Source: Marinobacter sp. ANT_B65
GTDB lineage: Bacteria > Pseudomonadota > Gammaproteobacteria > Pseudomonadales > Oleiphilaceae
DNA length: 64,000 nt
Direction of reading: 5' to 3'
NCBI RefSeq assembly: GCF_002407605.1
Contig: NZ_NXGV01000001.1
Location: 742,895 to 806,894 of the forward strand
The notes under the pieces are model-generated. The model was not told the DNA's origin. It ran no database searches and was given only the letters and a program-made list of their open reading frames with translations. Numbering within the stretch: position 1 is the first letter of the stretch; each line of letters opens with the position of its first letter. Of this stretch, positions 17,452 through 27,954 are shown piece by piece. The position numbers were made by a program, and so were the translations under genes.

Positions 17452-19068
17452 TCAAAGTCGAGCCACGCCAAATGTATTAGGCCGCAACTGACGGATCTCG
17501 GCTTCGCGGCACACGTCCAGAACCAGGGCGACTACGCGCCGTGTATCCCTTGGGTCGATCAGACCGTCGTCCCAGAGCCGTGCTGTACCGAACAGGGCTG
17601 TGGATCCATCTTCCAGCTTCCTCGTGGTGGCTTGCTCCAGAAAATCCAGGGTTTTCGGGTCAGGCTCTATGCCGTTGCGGCGCTGTTTGTCTTCCGCCAC
17701 TATGCGCATTACCTTGCCAGCCTGCGCCGGGCCCATCACAGCGGTTCGGCTGTTGGGCCAGGCGAAGATGAAACGAGGATCCAGGCCGCGGCCACACATG
17801 GCGTAGTTGCCTGCGCCATAGGATCCGCCGATTACGATTGCGACCTTGGGGACCCGGCAGTTAGCGACCGCCTGAATCATTTTCGATCCATGTTTTATGA
17901 TGCCGTTCTGCTCTGAGTGCGTACCCACCATAAAACCGGTTGTGTTGTGCAGGAACAGCAGCGGCGTGCCGGCCTGATCGCAGAGCTGAATAAACTGGGC
18001 CGCTTTTGCACTGCCGGCCGGGGTAATCGGCCCGTTGTTGCCGATAATCCCGACAGCGTGCCCTTCAATGCGGATGGTGCCGCATACGGTGTGATTGTCG
18101 AATTCGTTCTTGAAGTCCATGAACCTGGATCCGTCAGCAATTCGTGCCAGGATCTCCCGAACGTCATAGGGTTTTTTTGAATCGGATGGAATGACTCCCA
18201 GGAGCTCTTCTGCCGGATAAAGGGGCTCATCCCATTTCATCTCACGCCTCAGAGGGAGCTGTTCATTCCAGGGCAGGGCTTCAAGAATGTTCCTGGCCAT
18301 GCGGATGCCGTCAGCGTCGTCTTCGGCCAGATATTCGGCGGTGCCGGCAACCTGGGCGTGCATTTCTGCGCCGCCGAGTTCTTCGTCATCGGCTATTTCG
18401 CCAGTCGCTGCTTTCAATAGCGGCGGGCCAGCCAGAAACATTTTTGCCTGGCCACGGATAGCGATCACATAGTCAGACAAGCCCGGCTGATAGGCACCAC
18501 CAGCAGTAGCGTTGCCGTGCACAACGGTAATCTGGGGCAGGCCTGCTGCAGACATCCGGGCCTGGTTGGCAAAGCTCCGCGCGCCCTGCACGAAGATATC
18601 TGTGGCGTAGTTCAGGTTGGCGCCGCCGCTTTCTGACAGGGAAACAACCGGTAGTTTGTTTTCTCTGGCGATCTGTTGCAGGCGCAGGGTTTTATCCAGG
18701 CCAGCGGGCGTGATGGTACCGCCTTTGATGGCGCTGTTGCTGGCGACCACCAGGCAGCGTATGCCGCTGATGGTTCCAATGCCGGCGATGATGTTGCCAC
18801 CGGCCATGCTGCCGTCTTTGTCGTCATGCATTTTGTAGCCGGCCAGAGAGCACAGCTCCAGGAACGGAGTGCCTCTGTCCAGCAGGCGGTTGACGCGATC
18901 CCGGGGCAGGAGCTTTCCCCGTCTGGTGAACTTTTCACGTGCGGCTTCAGCCAGGTCCAGAACCTTTTGCTCCACGTCGCGGAACATCTGGATATGGCAG
19001 TTCATGGCCTCGGCATTGCCGCAGAACTCGTCGGATTGTGGATTAACGCTGGTTTCCAGTGTTTGCAT
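17452..19068 (-). CDS. atuC: Geranyl-CoA carboxylase, carboxyltransferase (beta) subunit
   Basis: A 538-residue acyl-CoA carboxyltransferase with the N- and C-terminal crotonase-like halves of this family: GGANLNYATDIF and GNATAGGAYQPGLSDY in the first half, IIGNNGPITPAGSAKAAQFI and GGSYGAGNYAMCGRG in the second. It transfers the carboxyl group from biotin on AtuF to geranyl-CoA. The glycine-rich pocket typical of methylcrotonyl-/geranyl-CoA carboxylases is present. It starts 10 bp after atuB ends, consistent with one transcript. Confidence 0.93.
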   Translation of the reverse strand: MQTLETSVNPQSDEFCGNAEAMNCHIQMFRDVEQKVLDLAEAAREKFTRRGKLLPRDRVNRLLDRGTPFLELCSLAGYKMHDDKDGSMAGGNIIAGIGTISGIRCLVVASNSAIKGGTITPAGLDKTLRLQQIARENKLPVVSLSESGGANLNYATDIFVQGARSFANQARMSAAGLPQITVVHGNATAGGAYQPGLSDYVIAIRGQAKMFLAGPPLLKAATGEIADDEELGGAEMHAQVAGTAEYLAEDDADGIRMARNILEALPWNEQLPLRREMKWDEPLYPAEELLGVIPSDSKKPYDVREILARIADGSRFMDFKNEFDNHTVCGTIRIEGHAVGIIGNNGPITPAGSAKAAQFIQLCDQAGTPLLFLHNTTGFMVGTHSEQNGIIKHGSKMIQAVANCRVPKVAIVIGGSYGAGNYAMCGRGLDPRFIFAWPNSRTAVMGPAQAGKVMRIVAEDKQRRNGIEPDPKTLDFLEQATTRKLEDGSTALFGTARLWDDGLIDPRDTRRVVALVLDVCREAEIRQLRPNTFGVARL

Positions 19069-19078
19069 AAAGCGTTCC

Positions 19079-19945
19079 TCAATCTTCGCTGAGAACTTTG
19101 GGAGTTACTGCACGGTGAAAGCCATTAAAGGGCGTGTTGTTCCTGGCTTTGGGCAGAGGCCACACCCGGGTACCCTGTGAGGCGGCACCATCAATACGCA
19201 GGCAGTCACCGCTGATAAACGCAGCCCCGGGGCTCAGGAGAAAGCAGATAGCTGCACTGATTTCAGATTCCGTCCCCATGCGTTTGACAGGAACGTTGTC
19301 GGCGAGACCGCGAATCCACTGCTTCATGTGTTCCGGGTAGCTGTCCATGCCGCTGGACGCAATCCAGCCGGGAGCAACCGCATTAACGCGAACGCCGGAT
19401 GCACCCCATTCCACTGCAGCGGTCTGGGTGAAGTTCACCATGCCGGCTCTTGCTGCTCCTGAGTGCCCCATGCCCGGCATTCCGCCCCACATGTCCGCCA
19501 CTATGTTCACTATGGCGCCACCGGTTTTAACCAGAGCCTGAGTGTAGGCTTCTCTCGCCATCAGAAATCCGCCGGTCAGGTTGGTACGCACCACGGTTTC
19601 CCAGCCTTTCTGATTGATGCCGGCAAGGGGTGAGGGGAACTGACCGCCTGCGTTATTAACCACGCCGTTCAGCCCTCCATGCTCTTCGATGACCGCTTTC
19701 ACCGTGGCTTTCACTGCCTCTTCTTCACGGATGTCGCACACATGAGCCGAGGCAATGCCGCCGTCTTCAAGAATTTCTGCTTTTACTGCTTCAACCTTCT
19801 CGGACTTGCGACCAACAAGCGCAACTCTTGCCCCAAGGGAGGCGAGTTCGTGGGCAGTGCAACGGCCGATACCGGAACCACCACCGGTCACGATAAATAT
19901 CTGGCCCCTGAACAGGTCGGGGTGGAATACGGATTGATAGCTCAT
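19079..19945 (-). CDS. atuB: SDR-family protein lacking the YxxxK catalytic pair, enoyl-CoA reductase-like
   Basis: A 288-residue SDR with a normal nucleotide motif TGGGSGIGRCTA (about residues 20-31) and NNAG. Where the usual SDR has YxxxK, this protein reads HSGAARAG, so both the catalytic Tyr and Lys are replaced. The same replacement is found in peroxisomal trans-2-enoyl-CoA reductase and related 2,4-dienoyl-CoA reductases, which this protein also resembles around VADMWGGMPG. It may therefore reduce an enoyl- or dienoyl-CoA instead of oxidising an alcohol, although atuB is usually described just as a dehydrogenase. Context: second gene of atuABCDEFGH. Confidence 0.88.
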   Translation of the reverse strand: MSYQSVFHPDLFRGQIFIVTGGGSGIGRCTAHELASLGARVALVGRKSEKVEAVKAEILEDGGIASAHVCDIREEEAVKATVKAVIEEHGGLNGVVNNAGGQFPSPLAGINQKGWETVVRTNLTGGFLMAREAYTQALVKTGGAIVNIVADMWGGMPGMGHSGAARAGMVNFTQTAAVEWGASGVRVNAVAPGWIASSGMDSYPEHMKQWIRGLADNVPVKRMGTESEISAAICFLLSPGAAFISGDCLRIDGAASQGTRVWPLPKARNNTPFNGFHRAVTPKVLSED

Positions 19946-19968
19946 AGTTTAAAAACCTTATTCAATAT

Positions 19969-21765
19969 TCAGGCACGAACCAGTCCGGAAGGCACTGGTA
20001 CCGGAAATTCAAGTAATTGCTGGGCAAACGCTTTGCCTTGCGGATCAATTCGCAGGCTGGCAATACCGCCGCCGCCCAGGCTATGTTCCAGGAGAAAATT
20101 GAATGCATGGAGTCCGGGCATCGGCCAGCGAGTGACTTTTCCGGTTTCCGGATTCAGTGTATGGGCCATCCATTCGGCAACAGCATCCCCGGTCAGCGCT
20201 GCTTCGATAAACGGAACAAATTCCGGCTTGCGTGCAATAACACCAATGTTGCTGTGATCACCTTTGTCGCCGCTACGGGCCCAGGCCAGATCGACCAGGC
20301 GTACAGTGGTATCTGTCGCCGGCGCCGGTTTGCCAGCAGGCTGTTCTGTGATTTTTCCGGGCTGGAATCCACCGTCAGAATTTATGTAGACGGGCGTCAC
20401 CCTGTCATTCAGGTTAACCGACACAGCCACTTCGCTCTTGGGCACCAGGCAGGAGTAGAGCCGGATTTTAGGCCACACCGCTGGCCGCCCCCCCACAATT
20501 CCGGTAAGACCTGGTGCCATGCCCGTTGCTGCCTGTGCAATTTCCCGGGAGAACAGTACGAGCGCGCCCTTATTGCTGTGAGCCGTAGCAATCTTGACGA
20601 CTACTTCCCGGGTGCTCTGGCCTCGGCTCTGCTTGCCATAGGTGGTTTCGGTACCCAGGAGTTCGATACTGGTCTCGGTGTAGTCGGGCAGGCCTCGCTC
20701 CCGGAACAGTCGTGATGTTTTGGTCAGAATTGCTTCAGCCACGGCCCGGGCTTTTTTCGGGGCATCAATGCCTGCGAGCAGGAAGGTTGCGGTGCACTTG
20801 AAACCGTCTGGCCAGGTGCCGGATACTTTGTAGCTGCCGGTTGGAGGAAGACCACGAGCACCGCGTACGGTTACACGGTTTGTTCCGCTTTCTTCCAGAT
20901 CAACACCGGTAAAGTCGCAGGTGACATCGGGCAACAGATAAGCGCGTGGGTCGCCTATTTCATAGACCAGCTGTTCGGCCACGGTGCCCCGGCTCACCAG
21001 GCCTCCGGTTCCTTCTGGCTTAGTGATGACGAAATCACCGTCTGCACTGACCTCTGCAATCGGGAACCCCATATCAGCGAAGCCTTCGGCAACGTCTTCC
21101 CAGTCTGTAAAGTTGCCGCCCGTTACCTGCGCGCCGCACTCCAGAAGGTGACCCGCCAGGCTGCCCTGAGCCAGCTTGTCGTAATCTGCCCAGTCCCAGC
21201 CAAATTCGTGAACCAGCGGGGCGAGTATCAGTGCGCTGTCTACGATCCGGCCGGTAAGGACAATGTCGGCTCCCTGTTTCAATGCCTCCACCAGGCCCGG
21301 TGCGCCAAGGTAGGCGTTCAGGCTTACCATCATGGCCGGCATAGGCGCGCCAGTGGTCAATTCGGTTGTTCCGGCTTCGCTCAGAGCCTGCTTTTTTGGC
21401 AGCAGGTTGTCACCCAACACCAACGCAATGTTCATCTTTACACCGGCTTTTTCGCACAAAGATTGCAGGGCGTCTCGGCAGGCTACCGGGTTGACTCCGC
21501 CGGCATTCGCCAGCACGCGGATGCCTTTTGCTTTGATATCTCCAAGCAAAGGCCCCATAACCGTTTCCACAAAGTCCCGGGCGTAGCCCTGGCCTGGATC
21601 CTTCATCTTTTGGCCAGCCATGATCGACATGGTGACTTCGGCCAGGTAGTCGGCAACCAGATAATCAATGTTGCCTTTGTGAACCAGTTGCGCTGCCGCA
21701 GTTTCGGTATCGCCCCAGAATGCGGAGGAACAACCGATGCGAATGGATTTCCGGGGGTCAGGCAT
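19969..21765 (-). CDS. atuA: Acyclic terpene utilisation protein AtuA (DUF1446 family)
   Basis: A 598-residue protein of the AtuA family, the first gene of the terpene cluster. The biochemical role of the family is not established; it is required for or associated with terpenoid catabolism. The N-terminus [16 protein letters not shown] is the family signature. The frame can be extended to a TTG at 21816, but the ATG at 21765 has AGGA about 10 nt upstream and gives the expected [14 protein letters not shown] start. The second part includes a conserved [18 protein letters not shown] segment typical of a C-terminal AtuA-like domain. Confidence 0.93.
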   Translation of the reverse strand: MPDPRKSIRIGCSSAFWGDTETAAAQLVHKGNIDYLVADYLAEVTMSIMAGQKMKDPGQGYARDFVETVMGPLLGDIKAKGIRVLANAGGVNPVACRDALQSLCEKAGVKMNIALVLGDNLLPKKQALSEAGTTELTTGAPMPAMMVSLNAYLGAPGLVEALKQGADIVLTGRIVDSALILAPLVHEFGWDWADYDKLAQGSLAGHLLECGAQVTGGNFTDWEDVAEGFADMGFPIAEVSADGDFVITKPEGTGGLVSRGTVAEQLVYEIGDPRAYLLPDVTCDFTGVDLEESGTNRVTVRGARGLPPTGSYKVSGTWPDGFKCTATFLLAGIDAPKKARAVAEAILTKTSRLFRERGLPDYTETSIELLGTETTYGKQSRGQSTREVVVKIATAHSNKGALVLFSREIAQAATGMAPGLTGIVGGRPAVWPKIRLYSCLVPKSEVAVSVNLNDRVTPVYINSDGGFQPGKITEQPAGKPAPATDTTVRLVDLAWARSGDKGDHSNIGVIARKPEFVPFIEAALTGDAVAEWMAHTLNPETGKVTRWPMPGLHAFNFLLEHSLGGGGIASLRIDPQGKAFAQQLLEFPVPVPSGLVRA

Positions 21766-21835
21766 GGTTTTGAATCCTGTTGCTGTGTTGGTCAGAGTCC
21801 CATGCTCGGGGATCAATGGTTGATCTGTGCATCAG

Positions 21836-21865
21836 ACAATACCAAGCAAGCGCTTGGTGTGTAAA
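21836..21865 (-). promoter_or_regulatory. Predicted atuA promoter
   Basis: On the minus strand TTTACA (21860-21865) and TATTGT (21836-21841) are separated by 18 nt, about 70-100 bp before the atuA start. The whole spacer is occupied by the AtuR-type palindrome, so repressor binding would block polymerase. Motif match only. Confidence 0.5.
21842..21857. promoter_or_regulatory. Candidate AtuR operator
   Basis: CCAAGC-AAGC-GCTTGG is an inverted repeat with 6-bp arms that also contains the perfect palindrome CAAGCGCTTG (21847-21856). It is centred in the short atuR-atuA intergenic region. AtuR of P. aeruginosa is reported to bind two 13-bp inverted repeats in the equivalent region; only one clear copy is seen here. 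Confidence 0.6.
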
Positions 21866-21884
21866 CATTTAAATATCAGGTAGA

Positions 21885-22538
21885 ATGCCCATTCTTTTAA
21901 AGCCGGTGGATGCTCCCGTGAATCAAGATGAAATTGTTCAGTCGCTTATTGCTGATAACCTGGTTTCTGATCCGGACAGTGCCCGTGGCCGGCTGCTCCG
22001 TGAAGCCGCGCGCCTGTTCCGTGATAAGGGTTATGAGCGAACAACCGTCAGGGATCTGGCAGCTGCTGTAGGCATTCAGTCGGGAAGTCTTTTTCATCAT
22101 TTCCGTACCAAAGAAGAGATTCTGAAAGCGGTCATGGTTGAAACCATCAGGCTGAACACTGCAGTTATGCAGGCAGCTATGGATGCCGCTGATTCCAGCC
22201 GTGAGAAGTTAAGGGCACTGGTAAGTGCAGAACTGGAGTCCATAAACGGCCAGACTGGAGAAGCTATGGCCGTTCTGGTGTACGAGTGGCGAAGTCTCTC
22301 TGAAACGTCCCAGGCTGAAGTGCTAAAGCTTCGTGATATCTATGAAGCTTTGTGGCTCGATGTGCTTGGCAGCCTGAAAGAGGAAGACGCTCTTTTGGCA
22401 GACCCGTTTGTGGTCCGCCGCATGCTGACAGGTGCGCTGAGCTGGACGGTCACCTGGTACCGGCCGGAGCGTGGTGGCCTGACTCTGGACGGGCTGACCG
22501 ATCAGGTGGTTGCGATGCTGGGGCTTGGCCAGTCGTAA
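21885..22538 (+). CDS. atuR: TetR-family repressor of the atu cluster
   Basis: A 217-residue TetR regulator with an N-terminal helix-turn-helix at about residues 35-80 (AARLFRDKGYERTTVRDLA followed by GIQSGSLFHHFRTKEEIL) and a C-terminal ligand domain (TetR_C_33-like). It is divergent from atuA with a palindromic operator between, exactly as atuR in P. aeruginosa, where it represses atuABCDEFGH and responds to pathway CoA thioesters. The start at ATG 21885 leaves a 35-residue N-terminal tail before the HTH; a later GTG (21918) is a possible alternative. Confidence 0.92.
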   Translation: MPILLKPVDAPVNQDEIVQSLIADNLVSDPDSARGRLLREAARLFRDKGYERTTVRDLAAAVGIQSGSLFHHFRTKEEILKAVMVETIRLNTAVMQAAMDAADSSREKLRALVSAELESINGQTGEAMAVLVYEWRSLSETSQAEVLKLRDIYEALWLDVLGSLKEEDALLADPFVVRRMLTGALSWTVTWYRPERGGLTLDGLTDQVVAMLGLGQS

Positions 22539-22635
22539 TCTGAAATCTGGCCTCTTGCTTGTGCGATTTGTAATATCCCCTCCAAACCGTGTGTCGTACA
22601 CTGGCTTCTGTTCAATATCAAAGAGGCCAGTAGGG

Positions 22636-25308
22636 ATGCCCGCCAATTCACAAGCAGCAACTTTTTTCAGGCCGGTCATTCTGGCGGGGCTGATGATTGC
22701 GCTGTCAGGCTGCAGTAGCGGCTCTGACAACAGTGCGCCGACAACTGACTCAACCGCACTCGCTGGCATCATCGACATCGAAGCAGGAACACGGGTCGAT
22801 GCAGATAATGCCGCCACTCTGGCATTGAGTAGTTCTCCCTTGCTCAGTCCGCAGCTTCTGCCTCAGGAGTTCATTCTGGCGGGGTATGTCAGCGCGGGCT
22901 CCGGGAGCTACCCCGGTTTGGACGGGTTCAATTATCTGGCCGATCCTGTCGATGCCTTTTCGATGTCTCTGCGCAAAGGGCAGAATATCTATCTCCAGCC
23001 ATTTTCTACAAGTGCGGGTCAGTCTGCGCTGAATCTGTCGTTGCTGAGTGGCACCCGTGTTATTGAAACTGTTTCCACCAGTAGCCTGCCGGTTCGGGTT
23101 GCGTTGCCAGAGACTGAAGTTGCGGGCAGTTATACAGTGCAGGTTGAGGCAGCTGGCGCTGCTCCGGTGCTCTATATCCTTTCTTCATCAGTTGCCGACA
23201 GTGTCCGGGTGACGGGGTTTGAGTGGCCGGATTATGACTTTGTTGAGTCAGAGGCAATTGTCGAGTTCAAGCGAGATACGGATCAGGTTTCAATGCAGTC
23301 AGCGACATTGCAGGCTGCCATGGAACCGAAAGAGGAGCTGGCTCCGGGAGTCTGGCTGGTGAAGGCTCCGGTCCAGACCGCGCAAAGCCGGACCGCACAA
23401 CCCAAAGAAGCGACTCTGGAGTGGGTCCGGACACTGAATAAACGCGCGGACGTTGTGTCTGCCGTGCCCAATTATAAAATGCGGGCCATGCAAACCCCTC
23501 TGGATGAACCACTCTACAACAGTCCGTCAGTCGGGCAGCAATGGCATTATGAACTGCTTAATGCACCTGTTGCATGGCAGATCACTGGTAATGGTGGGGC
23601 CGGCGTCACTCTGGCGGTGATGGATACGGGGTTATTTGGTACTCCAGGAAGCTGGCACAGTGATCTGGATGCAAATGTCGTTAGTCCTCTGCCTGCTGGC
23701 ACAGACTTTGTGTCGGCAGAATTTGATAATGATGGCGTGCCAGGCCCGGACAGCAACCCTTCCGACCCCGGGAATGCGTTTGGTAGCAGCATTTTTCATG
23801 GTACGCATGTAGCAGGAACTATTGCTGCTGTGGTGAACGGTGCGGGTGGGGCTGGTGTTGCATACGAGTCGGCGTTGCTTCCCGTTCGTGTTCTGGGGGA
23901 GGGGGGTACTGGCTCGTCTGCGGATTTGCTGGCGGCTCTGCGCTGGGTCGTGGGTCCGCCGGAAGGTGAGCCGTTGGCAGAAATCGTCAATCTCAGCCTC
24001 GGAGGGCTGCCCTTTTTACAGCCGTTGCAGGATGTCATCAGTTATGGCGCTGACCGGGGCGTTATCTTCGTTGCAGCAGCGGGTAACTCGGCCTCTACGC
24101 TTGCTTCATACCCTGCAGCATTCGATAAGGTTTTTGCTGTTAGTGCGGTGGATGGCGCAGGGGAACTGTCATCCTACTCGAATTACGGAAGCTGGATAGA
24201 TCTGGCAGCTCCAGGAGGGGATGCCAGTCGTGATGGCAATGCAGATGGCCGGAGCGACCTGGTCAGCAGCACCAGTGCGGCCCTGATTAACGGCATGGTT
24301 GAGGAAACCTATATTGGTTTACAGGGAACATCTATGGCGGCTCCCCATGTATCGGCGGTTTTTGCTCTGATGAAGAGTCTTGATTCTGAACTGGGCTATG
24401 ACGAACTCAATGACATGCTGATGGCTGGGAAGCTGACTTGTGGCAGCACGGTATGCCCGAAGACAGATGAACTGGGGTGGGGGCTTCTGGATGCTGGCAA
24501 GTCAGCCTTGGCTGCTTCAATGACCAGTGTATCGGATTTTTTAACGGCATCTCCCTCCATTGTGAACCTTTCAACTGAAGGGGATTTGTCCGCGACTGTT
24601 GGCCTGAGTATTTATGGCAGTGAGTCGGGCGGCATCACCATTGAGTCCGTAACTGTTGGCGCTTCATGGCTTCGGCTGGATTCCGCGCCGGCCAGTGAGG
24701 AGGTTGGAACGGATTTCGCCATTCGGGTAACTCTGTTGCCTGAAGCTCTGGAGGCTGGCGTTTCAGAGCGGACGATGATTACTGTTGAGTACAGAAGTGA
24801 TGAATCCCGTCGGCTTGAGATCCCCGTTGTAGGCCAGCGGGTGACTGATCAGCAGGTTCGTGATGCAGGCAGGCATTTTATACTCCTGGTCGACCCGGAG
24901 CCCGACGGCGATGTTTATTCAACGGTTGCCCAGGTCAGTGCTCTGGCTGAGAACGGGCAGTACAGGTTTTCATTTATGCTCGATGATGGTGAGGAGCCAA
25001 GGCTTCTGAACGAAGTGTCGCCGGGTAGTTATATCCTGGTTGCAGGGTCTGATCTGGATAATGACGGGCTGATCTGTCATGCAGGTGAGGCCTGTGCGGA
25101 ATACCCTGTAGCCGGCCTCCGGGAGGAAATTACGATCAGGGAAGGGGAGCCCGTTACAGGTGTCCGGATGACGACAAGTTACTCCCGGCCAGCCATATCT
25201 GCTGCTACACCTGACGTTTTGCCCCGTCCCGGATTCCGGGGGTATAGCCTGATAGATCCGCAGTCAGACAGTGTGACTGCCCCCAGAACAGTCGGAGTAA
25301 CGCGTTGA
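22636..25308 (+). CDS. Lipoprotein subtilisin-type serine protease (peptidase S8)
   Basis: An 890-residue secreted protease. The start at ATG 22636 (AGAGG upstream) gives a signal peptide ending in the lipobox LSGC, so it is probably membrane-anchored. After a propeptide-like region with FVESEAIVEFKRDTD, the S8 domain has the catalytic Asp in LAVMDTGL, His in FHGTHVAGTIAA and Ser in GTSMAAPHVSAVF, with VNLSLGG and AAAGN between. A C-terminal beta-rich region of about 300 residues follows. It overlaps by 4 bp with a gene for a PrcB-like lipoprotein, which suggests a two-component surface protease as in the treponemal dentilisin complex. Substrate unknown. Confidence 0.9.
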   Translation: MPANSQAATFFRPVILAGLMIALSGCSSGSDNSAPTTDSTALAGIIDIEAGTRVDADNAATLALSSSPLLSPQLLPQEFILAGYVSAGSGSYPGLDGFNYLADPVDAFSMSLRKGQNIYLQPFSTSAGQSALNLSLLSGTRVIETVSTSSLPVRVALPETEVAGSYTVQVEAAGAAPVLYILSSSVADSVRVTGFEWPDYDFVESEAIVEFKRDTDQVSMQSATLQAAMEPKEELAPGVWLVKAPVQTAQSRTAQPKEATLEWVRTLNKRADVVSAVPNYKMRAMQTPLDEPLYNSPSVGQQWHYELLNAPVAWQITGNGGAGVTLAVMDTGLFGTPGSWHSDLDANVVSPLPAGTDFVSAEFDNDGVPGPDSNPSDPGNAFGSSIFHGTHVAGTIAAVVNGAGGAGVAYESALLPVRVLGEGGTGSSADLLAALRWVVGPPEGEPLAEIVNLSLGGLPFLQPLQDVISYGADRGVIFVAAAGNSASTLASYPAAFDKVFAVSAVDGAGELSSYSNYGSWIDLAAPGGDASRDGNADGRSDLVSSTSAALINGMVEETYIGLQGTSMAAPHVSAVFALMKSLDSELGYDELNDMLMAGKLTCGSTVCPKTDELGWGLLDAGKSALAASMTSVSDFLTASPSIVNLSTEGDLSATVGLSIYGSESGGITIESVTVGASWLRLDSAPASEEVGTDFAIRVTLLPEALEAGVSERTMITVEYRSDESRRLEIPVVGQRVTDQQVRDAGRHFILLVDPEPDGDVYSTVAQVSALAENGQYRFSFMLDDGEEPRLLNEVSPGSYILVAGSDLDNDGLICHAGEACAEYPVAGLREEITIREGEPVTGVRMTTSYSRPAISAATPDVLPRPGFRGYSLIDPQSDSVTAPRTVGVTR

Positions 25309-25823
25309 TTACAGTATGCAGAAAGATATTCGAAGGCTTGCCTGTGGCTGCTCTGTCGGCCGTGTATGCCTTATTGGTTGGCTGCGCATATTCAGATGCA
25401 GTGCAGGATAAGCCTGATGCGCCATGGGCTCGTCAGGTTACCCAGTCTGCCCATTGTGGGCTGACTGGCCCCGGGGTGGCCTACGTCCAGACATCAGAAC
25501 GGTTACAGCAGTTACTGGAGCTGCCTGCCCAGAATATGGCAGTTCAGCAACTGCGGCAGGTAGACCTGGCCAAAGAGCACCTGCTGTTCGTCACTCTGGG
25601 CGAAAAACCGACGGGTGGTTACAGTGTCAGTCTGGCTTCCTCTTCGATCGAAAATCCAGGCAATATCTTACGGCTTGCCATGGCTGTGCGAGAGCCGGCG
25701 CCGGAAACAATGGTTTCTCAAGTCATCACCTCTCCCTGTGTGGTGCTTGCCGTTCCGGTGGCGGCATGGCCTGAAATCCGGGTGTCGGGTATTCGTGACC
25801 GGGATCTTGTTGTTAAGCTTTAA
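25305..25823 (+). CDS. PrcB-like lipoprotein partner of the subtilisin protease
   Basis: A 172-residue lipoprotein with a TTG start, supported by CGGAG 7 nt upstream and the 4-bp overlap with the protease stop. A short signal peptide ends in LLVGC. The C-terminal half (TLGEKPTGGYSVSLASS followed by REPAPETMVSQVITSPCVVL) matches the PrcB_C domain named after a subunit of the Treponema denticola dentilisin complex. A role in assembly, inhibition or anchoring of the adjacent protease is inferred from the pairing. The closing V-R-D-L-V segment shows no catalytic motif. Confidence 0.75.
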   Translation: MITVCRKIFEGLPVAALSAVYALLVGCAYSDAVQDKPDAPWARQVTQSAHCGLTGPGVAYVQTSERLQQLLELPAQNMAVQQLRQVDLAKEHLLFVTLGEKPTGGYSVSLASSSIENPGNILRLAMAVREPAPETMVSQVITSPCVVLAVPVAAWPEIRVSGIRDRDLVVKL

Positions 25824-27833
<2,010 letters not shown>

Positions 27834-27878
27834 TGGCCTGGAGACGTTCCGGCTTTCTGTTATTCCTGTTTTGCCTAT

Positions 27879-27901
27879 AAAAAGAATTCGTTATTCTTTT
27901 T
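27879..27901. terminator. Weak AT-rich hairpin after parE
   Basis: AAAAAGAAT (27879-27887) pairs with ATTCTTTTT (27893-27901) around a 5-nt loop, 46 bp after the parE stop. The T-run is part of the stem, so it would be a weak two-way terminator at best. Confidence 0.35.
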
Positions 27902-27954
27902 AATTATTCGTGAAGCTCGTTATCCTGCTGGTTTTATGAACGGGAAAACCGCAG

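Noticed and set aside
21766..21816. TTG start extending AtuA by 17 residues
   Set aside because: The ATG at 21765 has an AGGA site and matches the family N-terminus; the TTG has neither.
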